Assembly: GCA_009861545.1 (NCBI GenBank)
Contig: VXME01000132.1
Span: 1-58,088, forward strand
DNA from: Acidobacteriota bacterium
Lineage (GTDB): Bacteria > Acidobacteriota > Vicinamibacteria > Vicinamibacterales > UBA8438
Direction of reading: 5' to 3'
DNA length: 58,088 bases
Shown here: piece by piece, positions 27,895 through 37,040 of the stretch
Layout: each line of letters begins with the position of its first letter
Position numbering within the stretch: the stretch's first letter is position 1
Position numbers and translations under genes: made by a program
The notes under the pieces: model-generated
Told to the model about the DNA's origin: nothing
Seen by the model: only the letters and a program-made list of their open reading frames with translations
Databases searched by the model: none

Positions 27895-29805
27895 ATGCGC
27901 ATCAGGCTTCCGGGGGCTCGTGGCGACACCCGCGCAGGGTCTCACCACGGGCTCCTTCTTCTCCGGCGCCTGATAGCCTCCGCGGCCCGCGATGGCAAGA
28001 CTCACGCTGAGTTTCGCCACCGGCTCCTGGCCGCGTTCGTGGCGGTGGCGCTGCTTCCGGGCTGCGGTGCCGAGACGCCGGACGCGGGTGCGTCCGGCGC
28101 GTCCGAGGGAAGCGAGCTTCGCACGATCGCGGGCGATGCCGGGCGTCCCCGGCCGGAGAACGGGTCCGATTGGTTCACGGACCGCGCCGAAGAGACCGGC
28201 CTCGACTTCGTGCACTTCAACGGCATGTCGGGGGAGTTCTACTTTCCCGAGATCATGCCGCCCGGCGTCGGGGTGCTGGACATCGACAACGACGGCGACC
28301 TCGACGTCTACCTCGTGCAAGGACAGTTGCTCGGCACGGGAACGGTCGACGAGGCCCTGTTCCCGCCGCCGGGATCGCTCCCGCTCACCGGCCGCCTGTA
28401 CCGCAACGATCTGACGGTGCAGCCGGACGGGACCCGCACGCTGCGGTTCACCGACATTACGGAAGCAAGCGGGATAGATGCGCGCGGGTACGGGATGGGG
28501 CTGGCCACCGGCGATGTCGACAACGACGGCCGGGTCGACCTCTACCTCACGAATCTCGGCCCGAACCAGCTCTTTCGCAACAATGGCGACGGAACGTTCA
28601 GCGACGTGTCACGACAGAGTGGCCTCGACGACCCGGGATGGGGCATCTCGGCGTCGTTCGTGGACTACGACCGCGACGGATGGCTGGATCTCTACGTGGG
28701 CAACTACGTGGACTACAGCACCGAAACGGAAAGGGAATGCCCCAGCGAAACGGGCCGGCTCGGCTATTGTGTGCCACAGGTGTACCGAGCGCAGCCCGAC
28801 AGGCTCTATCGGAACCGGGGCGACGGCAGCTTCGTCGACGTCACGGCCACCGCCCTGGCGACGAGCACATTCGGGCCCGCCCTCGGCGTGTCGACCGCCG
28901 ACTTCAACGGCGACGCGTGGCTGGACATCTACGTCGCCAACGACGGCGAGGCGAACCAGTTGTGGATGAACCGGCGGGACGGAACGCTCGTCGACACGGG
29001 ACCGCTGTCGGGCACGGCCCTGAACGGCAACGGCAACGCCGAGGGAAGCATGGGCGTGGACGCCGGCGACTTCGACAATGACGGGGACGAAGACCTGTTC
29101 ATGACCCACCTGACCACCGAGACGAACACGCTCTATGTCAACGACGGCACCGGACTGTTCGAGGACCGGAGCGCGCTTTCGGGTCTCGGGCCGCCGAGCC
29201 TCCGGTTGACCGGCTTCGGGACCGCCTGGCTCGACTTCGACAACGACGGTTGGCTCGACGTCCTGACCGTCAACGGCAGAGTGAGCCGAACGGAGGAGCG
29301 CGCCAACGAACCGTTCCCGTACGATCAGCCGAAGCAACTGTTCCGCAATCTCGGCGACGGCCGGTTCGAGGAGGTCACCGGCCGGGCCGGCGCGACGTTC
29401 GCGACCTCCGAGGTGGGGCGCGGGGCCGCCTTCGGCGACGTGGACAACGACGGCGACATGGACGTGCTGGTCGGCAACGACAGCGGACGGGTCCGCCTGC
29501 TCGTCAACCAGGTGGAGCGCGCGCACCACTGGCTGGGGCTGCGGCTGGTCGGGGGCGCCGAGGCCCCGCGCGACATGTTGGGCGCCGGAGTCGAGGTCGC
29601 GACGAGCGACGGAAGGACCTTGTGGCGGCGGGCGCGCGCCGACGGCAGCTACGGGTCGGCCAACGACCCGCGCGTGCACGTGGGGCTGGGCGATGCGACG
29701 GCGGTCTCGCGCATCCGCGTGCACTGGCCCGGCGGGCGGGTGGAGGTGTGGACGGACGTTCCTCTCGATCGCTGGACGACGCTGACGGAAGGGACCGGGC
29801 GGTGA
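27895..29805 (+). CDS. CRTAC1-like FG-GAP/VCBS repeat protein with ASPIC/UnbV domain
   Basis: A 636-residue exported protein. The signal is long, with hydrophobic core LLAAFVAVALLPGC and a lipobox-like cysteine near residue 60. FG-GAP/VCBS-type repeats follow, each with a calcium-loop pattern: DIDNDGDLDVY, DVDNDGRVDLY, DYDRDGWLDLY, DFNGDAWLDIY, DFDNDGDEDLF, DFDNDGWLDVL and DVDNDGDMDVL. The C-terminal ASPIC/UnbV domain includes HHWLGLRLVG, GAGVEVATSDGRTLWRR, and VHVGLGDATAVSRIRVHWPGGRVE. It probably forms a seven-bladed propeller on the outer surface or in the periplasm. It sits between the TonB receptor and the TPR protein, an association seen often in Acidobacteria; a role with the receptor is inferred. 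No other in-frame start lies close to the signal. Confidence 0.9.
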   Translation: MRIRLPGARGDTRAGSHHGLLLLRRLIASAARDGKTHAEFRHRLLAAFVAVALLPGCGAETPDAGASGASEGSELRTIAGDAGRPRPENGSDWFTDRAEETGLDFVHFNGMSGEFYFPEIMPPGVGVLDIDNDGDLDVYLVQGQLLGTGTVDEALFPPPGSLPLTGRLYRNDLTVQPDGTRTLRFTDITEASGIDARGYGMGLATGDVDNDGRVDLYLTNLGPNQLFRNNGDGTFSDVSRQSGLDDPGWGISASFVDYDRDGWLDLYVGNYVDYSTETERECPSETGRLGYCVPQVYRAQPDRLYRNRGDGSFVDVTATALATSTFGPALGVSTADFNGDAWLDIYVANDGEANQLWMNRRDGTLVDTGPLSGTALNGNGNAEGSMGVDAGDFDNDGDEDLFMTHLTTETNTLYVNDGTGLFEDRSALSGLGPPSLRLTGFGTAWLDFDNDGWLDVLTVNGRVSRTEERANEPFPYDQPKQLFRNLGDGRFEEVTGRAGATFATSEVGRGAAFGDVDNDGDMDVLVGNDSGRVRLLVNQVERAHHWLGLRLVGGAEAPRDMLGAGVEVATSDGRTLWRRARADGSYGSANDPRVHVGLGDATAVSRIRVHWPGGRVEVWTDVPLDRWTTLTEGTGR

Positions 29806-31448
29806 GGCGACATGGCTCTCGGCGGCACCCGGCGTTCCGCCACGGGCTGCTGGCGGGGGCGCTGGCCGCCGCGGTGGCCGGCTGCACGGCCGACCCGCGG
29901 GCGCCGGACGGGTCCGGGACAACGCCGCCCGACGTACCCGGCGCCGAGGCGTTGCGGCCCACCCCGCTGCCCGATCTCTCGGACATGACGCCCGCCGTGC
30001 GGGAGCAGATCCGCGAGCGCTACGCGGCACTGACGGCGGCCATCGAAGGCGCGGACGAGGCCGGCGCGTTGAGCGAAGCGTACGGCGCGATGGGCACCGT
30101 GCTGATGGCGGCACGCTACGTCGACGCGCCCGAGCCCTTCTACCGCAACGCGCAGGCGCTGGCGCCGGACGACAGGCGCTGGCCGTACTATCTCGGACAC
30201 CTCTACACGACCCGCGGCGCCTTCGCCGAGGCCGCGTCGGCCCTCGAGCGGGCCCTCGCGCTACGGCCGGACGACGTCCCGACACTGATCTCGCTCGGCG
30301 AGGTCCACCTGGAGCAGGGCCGGCCCGCGGCGGCCGAACCGCTGTTGGCGCAGGCGCTGGCGCTACGGCCCGACTCGGTCTGGGCGCGGGTCGGCCTGGG
30401 ACGGGCGGCCGTGATGCGACAGGACTACCTGCAGGCCGTGGAGCATCTGGAGGCAGCCCTGGCGGTGGATCCGGGGGCCGCCGACATCCACTATCCGCTC
30501 GCGATGGCCTATCGCGGCCTGGGCGAGCTGGAGAGGGCCGAAGGGCACCTGCGGCAGCGGGACAGCGGCCAGGTCCGCCGGCCCGACCCGTTGATGCAGG
30601 CCATGCGGGACTCTCTGCAAAGTCCGAGCGCCTACGAGCGCGAGGGGATTCAGGCGCTCGCCGGCGGAGACTGGGAAGCCGCGGCGGCGGCCTTCCGCCG
30701 GGGCATCGAGCTGGCGCCCGAGAACCCGTCGCTGCGGCACCGGCTGGGAACGGCGTTGTTCATGGCGGGCGACGAGCGCGGGGGCCGGACACAGTTCGAA
30801 GCGGCCCTGCGGGCAGCGCCGGAGTATGCCCAGGCGCACTACAGCCTCGGGCTGCTCCTGGAGGGAAACGGCCGTTTCGAGGAGGCGCTCCACCGGTTCT
30901 CGACCGCGGTGCGGCACGAGCCGAGCTACGTCGAGGCCCGCGTCCGGCTGGCTCGTCTCCTGCGGCGGATGGGGCGGCCGAACGAAGCGCTCGCCGAGTA
31001 CGACCAGGTCATCGCCGCCGATGCTCGAGATCCCGAGGCCCGGTTCGGATACGCGATGACGCTCGTCCTCCTCGGACGCTACCAGGAGGCTCGGGACCGA
31101 CTGGAGGCAGGGATCACGAGCCATCCCGACCAGGTGATGTTCCGCAAGGCGCTCGCCCGCCTGCTGGCCGCCGCGCCCGACGCGCGCGCCCGCGACGGGC
31201 AGCGGGCGCTGGTGCTGGTGCAGGAGCTGCTCGCGCAGGAGCGGAGCTTCGATCTGGGCGAAGCCATGGCGATGGCGCTCGCCGAGGTCGGACGCTACGC
31301 CGAAGCGGCGTCGTGGCAGCGGGAGGTCATCTCGATGGCCGCGCAGGCGGGACGCAACGACCTGGTGCAGTTGATGGGCGGAAATCTCCGGCTGTACGAG
31401 CGCGGCGAGCCGTCCCGCACTCCCTGGCGCGACGACGAGATGCCGTGA
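29802..31448 (+). CDS. TPR-repeat lipoprotein
   Basis: A 548-residue protein. The GTG start overlaps the CRTAC1 stop (GTGA), so translation is coupled. The signal has a lipobox (LAAAVAGC, Cys near residue 28). The rest is almost all TPR: two blocks of repeats (WPYYLGHLYTTRGAFAEAASALERALALRPDD, followed by similar units to about residue 240, and again from about 285 to 470). It probably scaffolds a periplasmic or outer-membrane complex with the receptor and CRTAC1 proteins encoded upstream. Partners are unknown. Confidence 0.85.
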   Translation: MRRHGSRRHPAFRHGLLAGALAAAVAGCTADPRAPDGSGTTPPDVPGAEALRPTPLPDLSDMTPAVREQIRERYAALTAAIEGADEAGALSEAYGAMGTVLMAARYVDAPEPFYRNAQALAPDDRRWPYYLGHLYTTRGAFAEAASALERALALRPDDVPTLISLGEVHLEQGRPAAAEPLLAQALALRPDSVWARVGLGRAAVMRQDYLQAVEHLEAALAVDPGAADIHYPLAMAYRGLGELERAEGHLRQRDSGQVRRPDPLMQAMRDSLQSPSAYEREGIQALAGGDWEAAAAAFRRGIELAPENPSLRHRLGTALFMAGDERGGRTQFEAALRAAPEYAQAHYSLGLLLEGNGRFEEALHRFSTAVRHEPSYVEARVRLARLLRRMGRPNEALAEYDQVIAADARDPEARFGYAMTLVLLGRYQEARDRLEAGITSHPDQVMFRKALARLLAAAPDARARDGQRALVLVQELLAQERSFDLGEAMAMALAEVGRYAEAASWQREVISMAAQAGRNDLVQLMGGNLRLYERGEPSRTPWRDDEMP

Positions 31449-31554
31449 ACGCGAACCATCTGCGGGACCGGACACAAGCCTGCGTTGGGGAAGTCGCTCG
31501 ACGGCATAGAATGGCGTCATTGGTGCGCAATCACCCGAGGAGGCTGCCCGAACC

Positions 31555-32886
31555 GTGTTCCTCAAACGCATCCGCATCGACAACGTACGCGCCATCGCGG
31601 GTTTGGAGGTCGACTTCAACAGCGAGGACGGCGGCGCGCGGAAATGGACGCTGCTACTCGGCGAGAACGGTACGGGCAAGAGCACGATCCTGCGCTGCAT
31701 CGCCCTTCTCCTCTGCGGGCGCGATGCTCTGCCGGAGTTGTTGGGGCGGGATCCGTCGAGCTGGATTCGCTCCGGGCGAACGAACGCCCGCATCGAAGGC
31801 ACCATTGCAACCGCCCAGGGAGACGATCGCGTACACCTGGAGCTGCATCGGGACGAGACGATCTCCAAGACGATCGATCGAAACGCCGAACCGCTAGCCC
31901 CACTAGAAGATGCTCTCGCGCACACCGGGCGAAGCTATTTCCTCACCGGCTATGGGGCATCGCGTCGCCTCGGCCGTCCCGGCATACCTGGAGACGAGCA
32001 ACGATCAGGCCGGGCTGCCAGGGTCCGCACCTTGTTCGACGCCGACGCAGCGCTCCGGCCGCTTGCATCGTGGGCTATGGACCTGCACTACGTCCGGGGT
32101 GAGAGCTTTCTTTCGCTGATACGATCGGCGCTTGCCGAGCTTCTTCCCGACGCTAGATTCAAGGACATCGACAAGACGCGCAAGACCCTGGTCTTCGATA
32201 CGGCAGACGGACCCGTGTCGCTCGATGACCTGAGCGACGGCTACCAGAACGTGGCGGCCTGGGTAGGAGATCTGCTCTACCGGACCACCGGGACGTTCGA
32301 CGACTATTCGAATCCCCTGGCAACGCGGGGACTCCTGTTGATTGATGAGATCGACCTGCACCTGCACGTCAAGTGGCAACGGCGACTGCGACGTTTCATC
32401 GACAACAAGCTGCCCAATTTCCAGATCGTGGCGACCACGCATTCTCCCATGACCGCCCAGCAGGCCGGTCGAGGTGAAGTCCATGTCCTTGCTCGCCCGA
32501 CACCCGCAGCCGCACCCGAGATCCGAGGCTACGACACATCTCCCGACCGGCTCGCGCTTCATCAGCTCATCGAGCCGTTCTTCGGCATCGATACGGTCGA
32601 TTCTGCCCGGATTACCGGTCTCAAGGACGAATACCGGGCTCTCAAGGGCAAGAGACGTCGCTCTGCCGATGAAAATCGACGGCTGGAAGTTCTGCGCGAA
32701 CAGCTCGCCGACGCGCCGCCGGCGTGGAACGGCGGCGAGGGAACCAAGGCGCAAACCGAGGCGCTCAGGTCAATTCAAGCCCTGATCGAGAACGCCGCGG
32801 TCCGCGCCTCGGGGACTTCCGACGACAAGACACCGAAGACGAAGCCCTTACGCTCCCAGGTCGGGCGCAAGGTCGTGGTCAAGTAG
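31555..32886 (+). CDS. Septu-like AAA/ABC-type ATPase (PtuA-like)
   Basis: A 443-residue ATPase of the ABC/SMC-like group used in defence systems. It opens with MFLKRIRIDNVRAIAGLEVDF. Walker A GENGTGKST is at residues 36-44, a signature-like LSDGYQNVAAW follows, Walker B LLLIDEIDLHLH is near 259, and the H-loop is in VATTHSPMTAQQ. The GTG start is preceded by GAGGAGG. The HNH gene follows 44 bp downstream. ATPase plus HNH with these features is the composition of Septu (PtuA/PtuB) and of the effector pair in some retrons. No reverse transcriptase is present, so Septu-like is the better label. Anti-phage activity is inferred. Confidence 0.8.
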   Translation: MFLKRIRIDNVRAIAGLEVDFNSEDGGARKWTLLLGENGTGKSTILRCIALLLCGRDALPELLGRDPSSWIRSGRTNARIEGTIATAQGDDRVHLELHRDETISKTIDRNAEPLAPLEDALAHTGRSYFLTGYGASRRLGRPGIPGDEQRSGRAARVRTLFDADAALRPLASWAMDLHYVRGESFLSLIRSALAELLPDARFKDIDKTRKTLVFDTADGPVSLDDLSDGYQNVAAWVGDLLYRTTGTFDDYSNPLATRGLLLIDEIDLHLHVKWQRRLRRFIDNKLPNFQIVATTHSPMTAQQAGRGEVHVLARPTPAAAPEIRGYDTSPDRLALHQLIEPFFGIDTVDSARITGLKDEYRALKGKRRRSADENRRLEVLREQLADAPPAWNGGEGTKAQTEALRSIQALIENAAVRASGTSDDKTPKTKPLRSQVGRKVVVK

Positions 32887-32930
32887 CAGACCACGAACCC
32901 TCCGAAGCGGATTCCCAGACGCCGGACGCC

Positions 32931-33806
32931 GTGATCAAACTGACGAGAACCGCAGAGCCGCCCGCAGGGTTTGCCGGCGAACAGCGGATCGAGAAGAATC
33001 TGGCGCTCATCAGGCTGCGGCAGGACGGGAAGAAGCCCTCGAACAAGGTCTGGAAACAGGCGAAGACGCACCTGAAGGCAGAGAGCCACGGCAAGTGCGC
33101 CTACTGCGAGTCTGACACCAGCACCGTCGCCTACGGCGACGTCGAACACTTTCGTCCCCAGAGCGTCTATTGGTGGTTGGCGTACTGCTACGACAATTTC
33201 TCCTACAGTTGCCAGCTCTGCAACCAGATGTACAAGATAGCCACCTTCAGGGTTGCCAGGGAGGCCCGTCGCTGGCGAGGTCCGGCAATGCCCGCTCCAA
33301 CCGAAGAGATCGCCGCGCAGGAACATGCCAGATTGATGACTCCCGATCCACGGGACCGAGCTACCGGAGGCATGCCGTTCGATGAGTTCCTACGGTCAGC
33401 AATCAAGGAGAAGCCGTTTCTGGTCGATCCCTACGTCGAAGACCCGGAAGAGCTCTACGGCTGGGAAGCGGACCCCGTCCTCAAGGAAGTTCGCGTCACC
33501 GCACGCACGAACCGGATCCGTGCAATTCGAGCCATTCGAGCGGCGGAGGACGATCTCGGCCTCAACCGGGAAGAGTTGCGCCGTCGCCGATGGCAGAATT
33601 ACGAGGTGCTCAAGACGCTTGCGGACGTCATCAAGACACTCCCGCCAGATCATGCGACAGAAGCGAAGGAAGTGGCCGCGGCCGCGATCCGAGCCATGAT
33701 GGCACCGGAGCGCGAGTACGCGGCCATGGCGCGCTACTTTGTCCGAGTCGAGTGGCGACTGGACGTCACCACCGCGGAGGAACAGGTGGAAACGCCCGTG
33801 CGGTAA
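32931..33806 (+). CDS. Septu-like HNH endonuclease (PtuB-like, TIGR02646 type)
   Basis: A 291-residue protein with an HNH nuclease core: CAYCES near residue 57, DVEHFRPQS (catalytic His region) near 72, and YSCQLCNQMYK near 95, so the two zinc-binding Cys pairs flank the active site. WWLAYCYDNF between them is typical of the TIGR02646/PtuB group. The C-terminal half is helical and charged, ending in AMARYFVRVEWRLD. The GTG at 32931 is the likely start; the frame is open further upstream but only over the end of the ATPase gene. It is probably the nuclease effector of the Septu-like pair, held inactive with the ATPase until infection. That model comes from the family. Confidence 0.8.
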   Translation: MIKLTRTAEPPAGFAGEQRIEKNLALIRLRQDGKKPSNKVWKQAKTHLKAESHGKCAYCESDTSTVAYGDVEHFRPQSVYWWLAYCYDNFSYSCQLCNQMYKIATFRVAREARRWRGPAMPAPTEEIAAQEHARLMTPDPRDRATGGMPFDEFLRSAIKEKPFLVDPYVEDPEELYGWEADPVLKEVRVTARTNRIRAIRAIRAAEDDLGLNREELRRRRWQNYEVLKTLADVIKTLPPDHATEAKEVAAAAIRAMMAPEREYAAMARYFVRVEWRLDVTTAEEQVETPVR

Positions 33807-33820
33807 CGATGAGTCTCGGC

Positions 33821-33928
33821 TGGTCGGTCTACGGCTTCGACGTGGACGCCGGACGGCCGCCGAACCCATCGGGGTCGCCACAAACCGCCGCTGCACGCCG
33901 GACGAGCGCTTTTGGCTGAACGCGCAAC
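33821..33928 (+). pseudogene. Broken copy of a segment of the downstream SEC-C gene
   Basis: These 108 bp closely match 35936-36044 inside the SEC-C gene. Both begin TGGTCGGTCTAC and end CTGAACGCGCAAC, with GACGAGCGC and CCGCTGCAC in between. By eye about three quarters of bases agree, with a replaced block in the middle. The translation (WSVYGFDVD against WSVYNFEVD) soon leaves frame and no start or domain remains. It lies just after the HNH gene and is most simply a leftover of a duplicated or recombined SEC-C gene. Confidence 0.75.
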
Positions 33929-33964
33929 ACACCATCACACCACGGAGAGCGCGGGAGGAAGCCG

Positions 33965-34334
33965 ATGCCACCGACTAGCACGTCTTCGACCAGAACGCGG
34001 GTGACCATCTCGGTACCGACCGACATCGCGCAGTACCTCCGATCGACCCCCAACCCAGCGCCCTGGTCTGCGAGGCGATCAGGACTTACCAGGCCCACGA
34101 TCTGGCCCGTCGCCTCGAGGAGTACCGGGCAGATTGCGCGGAGGCGGAGCGGATCAACCGGGAATGGGAAAGCGCCGATACCGGTGTCTGGATGAGCTCG
34201 GCGCTCGAACGGGAGATCGTCGTGAACGTGCGGCTCGATCCTGCGGAAGGACGGGAAGATCCGCAGGGCACGACCGGCTATCGTGGAGTAGAGCGCAACG
34301 GCCCAGAACCTCGTCGCTCTACCGCGGCCGGCTG
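33965..34334 (+). pseudogene. Decayed MazE/MazF-type toxin-antitoxin pair
   Basis: The first 31 codons from the ATG at 33965 read as the start of a MazE-like antitoxin (RVTISVPTDIAQYLRSTPN). The sequence then continues in another frame: PSALVCEAIRTYQAHDLARRLEEY, AEAERINREWESADTGV, typical of the antitoxin's C-terminal half. Next come the first residues of a MazF-type toxin (EREIVVNVRLDPAEGRE, compare RGEIVVVRLDPTEGRE). After a further frame change this continues as KIRRARPAIVE and then a stop. At least two frameshifts and a truncated toxin make it non-functional. It lies in the gap between the Septu-like pair and the SEC-C gene. Confidence 0.7.
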
Positions 34335-34372
34335 AAACCCCGCTATCATCGATCTGCACGCGAGCATTTCAG

Positions 34373-34534
34373 ATGCCGGACAAGAACGCGACGAACGCCG
34401 GGATCGGATTCTGGGGCTTCGGCAGCGCACTGGCGATCACGATCTCGTGGTCACTGCACATGTCCGTCCTGTGGGCAACCGTCCACGGCGTCCTGTCGTG
34501 GTTCTACGTCATCTATTTCGTGGCTACCCGTTAG
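34373..34534 (+). CDS. Small membrane protein
   Basis: A 53-residue reading frame from the ATG at 34373. After a short polar start it is hydrophobic (IGFWGFGSALAITISWSLH and VLWATVHGVLSWFYVIYFV), giving two membrane segments with a short turn. A TATCAT hexamer (34344-34349) is placed to serve as -10. No clear ribosome site is seen. Composition and the pair of helices look protein-like, and I recall similar short proteins of unknown function. In this setting (toxin-antitoxin debris on one side, SEC-C gene on the other) it could be a stand-alone small membrane protein or a toxin-like peptide. Confidence 0.5.
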   Translation: MPDKNATNAGIGFWGFGSALAITISWSLHMSVLWATVHGVLSWFYVIYFVATR

Positions 34535-34594
34535 CGTCCCGAACCGTCCGCGCGTGACACGGTATCATCCCGCCATGGCAGGCGGGCTCGCCAG

Positions 34595-37036
34595 GTGAAG
34601 CGCCGGCCCAACAGGCGGCAGCGCAGCACTGGCGCGGCTCCAGGGCGCCGAGAGTGGATCGGCGGCGTTTTCGCGCCCCCGTTCTACGTTGTCGATCGCG
34701 AAGAACCCCGCCGTCCCAAGGTGGTGCTCTGGCTCGAGCTACCCGAGGGGCTCGTCGTCGGCCAAGCCGCGGTCATGCCCGAGGACCTCGACGGCGCCGT
34801 CGGCCGCGTACTGCGCACGGCGTTGACGGTCCCTCTCGTCGGTGCGCCGCGTCGGCCGGACGCCATCCGCGTAGACGACCCCGTCTCCGCCGACGAAGTA
34901 CGCGCTGCGATCGACGGAACCATCCCCGTCACGGTCGCTCCCGTACCCGAGTTGGACGAGGTGTTCAATCACCTGGTCGAGTCGATGCCGCCGGGCGACG
35001 CCGACGAGAGCTACCTCGCCGACAGCCGGGTCTCGCCCGCCGCGGTCGAACGTCTGTTCACGGCCGCGCGCGGATTGTTCGCGACGGCGCCCTGGTCGAT
35101 CGCCGCCGACGTGCAGGTGCTACGGATGGACGTTCCGGCGCTGGACGTCGAGGGCGCCTGCCTGTCGATCCTCGGTCAGGCGACCGGCAGGCACGGTGTC
35201 CTGATCTTCCCGTCGCTCGATGGCTTCGAGGCGTTCATGGACGCAGCCGGCGACCTCGAGGACGGTCAGATCGACCTCGGTTCCGGCTGGCTGGCGCTCA
35301 TGTACGAACGGGCCGCGGATCTGCCGCCGGCGATGCGGCGCGAGGCGATGACGCACGGCTGGCCGGTGGAGAGCCCGGACGCCTATCCGGTGGTCGAGCG
35401 CCGCGACCCGGACGGCGTGCTGCGCCCGCTCGTCGAGCGCGACGTCGAGATAGCCGCCGCCTGCGCCCGATCGCTCGGCGCGTTCATCCTCAAGTACGCG
35501 GCGACGTTCTCCTCGGACACGTTCACGCCGGTGTGCGAGTCGTATTTCGACGAGGACGACCAGGAGGTACGGTTCACCGTACCCTATGAAGCGTACGCCG
35601 ACGTCGACCTGTCGGACCCGGTGGACGACCTGCGTGCGGACATGGAGTTCGACGTCGCACTCGCCCCCGAACCGGCGCCGGTAGCGCCCTTCAGACCACG
35701 GGTCGCCCGCAACGCCCCCTGTCCGTGCGGCAGCGGACGCAAGTACAAGAAATGCTGCCTGCCGGACGACGAGGCCCAACATGCAGATCGACAGCGCGCC
35801 CCGGCGATACACGAGTCGGACGAACGACTGGTGGCCCGCCTCACCCGCTTCGCGATGCGGGAATTCGGCGCCGCCTGGGCATCTTTCAGGGAAGATTTCC
35901 GGAGCCTGCGCGAAGCCGTGCCGCTGGCCGCACCCTGGTCGGTCTACAACTTCGAGGTGGACGGCCGGACGGCCGTCGAGGCGTACCTCGAACGCCATGG
36001 CCACCGCTGCACGGCGGACGAGCGCGCCTGGCTGAACGCGCAACGCGCCGCCTGGCTGTCGGTGTGGGAAGTGGTTGCGGTCGATCCGGGCAAGACGGTG
36101 AAGCTACGCGATCTCCTGTCCGACGTGCAGCGCACCGTGCAGGAAAAACGCGGCTCGCGGACCCTGGTCCCCCGTGACACGATCCTCGCCCGTGTCGTGG
36201 ACCACGAGGGGATCTCGCTCCTCTGCGGCATGCATCCGCGTCCTCTGTCTCCGGTCGGCGCGGCCGAGGTCGTGCGGTACACCGGACGCCGACTGCAGCG
36301 CCGGGGAACGGTCCCCATCGACCGCCTGCGGGATCCCGCTGTTGGCAGCTACCTGATTCGCCACTGGGAGGATGCCGTGGACGTGGCGGACGCGCAACGC
36401 GCCGCGCCGCCGCAGTTCTGCAACCAGGACGGTGACCCGTTGCTGCCCACGACGGATCACTTCGACGTGACGCCCGGCGCCGCCGCGGCAGTCGAGGCCC
36501 GCGTGGCCGCGCTCGACGGCGCCGAGCGGGGCGAGACCATCGAGGACCGAACGGAGTACGCGTTCCTGCGACCGCACGACCCGCCGCATCCTGACGGGGA
36601 GCAGGCCGTCATCGGCCACGTACGCGTCGAACCGACGGTGCTCCGACTCGAAACCAACTCGGTGACCAGGGCGGACGCCCTGCGCGCGCGGATCGAGACC
36701 GCGTGCGGTACCCGGATACGCCATCGCGCGCGCGAACACACCGATCCACAGGCACTGCTGAAGGACCGCGAGGAACGGCCGCCTCCCCCTGCCCCCGGCT
36801 CGCCCGAGGCCAGGGCCGTAGCGGAATTCAAGAGGCGCCACTACGCGCGCTGGCTCGACCAGCCGCTACCCGCCCTGCAAGGACGGACGCCGCGCGATGC
36901 GGCGCGAACCGCGGCCGGACGCGCCGAACTCGAACTGGTGTTCAAGCAGATGGAGCACATGGAGAACCATGCCCCCGGCGATGCGCCCTTCGATTTCTCC
37001 CCGCTTCGCCGTGAGTTGCGGCTCGACATCACGTGA
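34595..37036 (+). CDS. Large SEC-C motif protein
   Basis: An 813-residue protein from a GTG start. The only part I recognise is the SEC-C zinc motif NAPCPCGSGRKYKKCC at about residues 371-386, the C-x-C-x8-CC metal-binding element found at the end of SecA and in many other proteins. Before it is a region of about 370 residues with mixed secondary structure. After it comes WSVYNFEVDGRTAVEAYLERHG and ADERAWLNAQRAAWLSVWEVVAVDPGKTV, then a helical C-terminus. A second copy of part of that region lies broken at 33821. A TATCAT at 34563-34568 and a 7-codon mini frame (34575-34598) overlap the GTG, which might couple initiation. Function unknown; its place in a defence island suggests but does not prove a defence role. 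Confidence 0.75.
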   Translation: MKRRPNRRQRSTGAAPGRREWIGGVFAPPFYVVDREEPRRPKVVLWLELPEGLVVGQAAVMPEDLDGAVGRVLRTALTVPLVGAPRRPDAIRVDDPVSADEVRAAIDGTIPVTVAPVPELDEVFNHLVESMPPGDADESYLADSRVSPAAVERLFTAARGLFATAPWSIAADVQVLRMDVPALDVEGACLSILGQATGRHGVLIFPSLDGFEAFMDAAGDLEDGQIDLGSGWLALMYERAADLPPAMRREAMTHGWPVESPDAYPVVERRDPDGVLRPLVERDVEIAAACARSLGAFILKYAATFSSDTFTPVCESYFDEDDQEVRFTVPYEAYADVDLSDPVDDLRADMEFDVALAPEPAPVAPFRPRVARNAPCPCGSGRKYKKCCLPDDEAQHADRQRAPAIHESDERLVARLTRFAMREFGAAWASFREDFRSLREAVPLAAPWSVYNFEVDGRTAVEAYLERHGHRCTADERAWLNAQRAAWLSVWEVVAVDPGKTVKLRDLLSDVQRTVQEKRGSRTLVPRDTILARVVDHEGISLLCGMHPRPLSPVGAAEVVRYTGRRLQRRGTVPIDRLRDPAVGSYLIRHWEDAVDVADAQRAAPPQFCNQDGDPLLPTTDHFDVTPGAAAAVEARVAALDGAERGETIEDRTEYAFLRPHDPPHPDGEQAVIGHVRVEPTVLRLETNSVTRADALRARIETACGTRIRHRAREHTDPQALLKDREERPPPPAPGSPEARAVAEFKRRHYARWLDQPLPALQGRTPRDAARTAAGRAELELVFKQMEHMENHAPGDAPFDFSPLRRELRLDIT

Positions 37037-37040
37037 CGCC

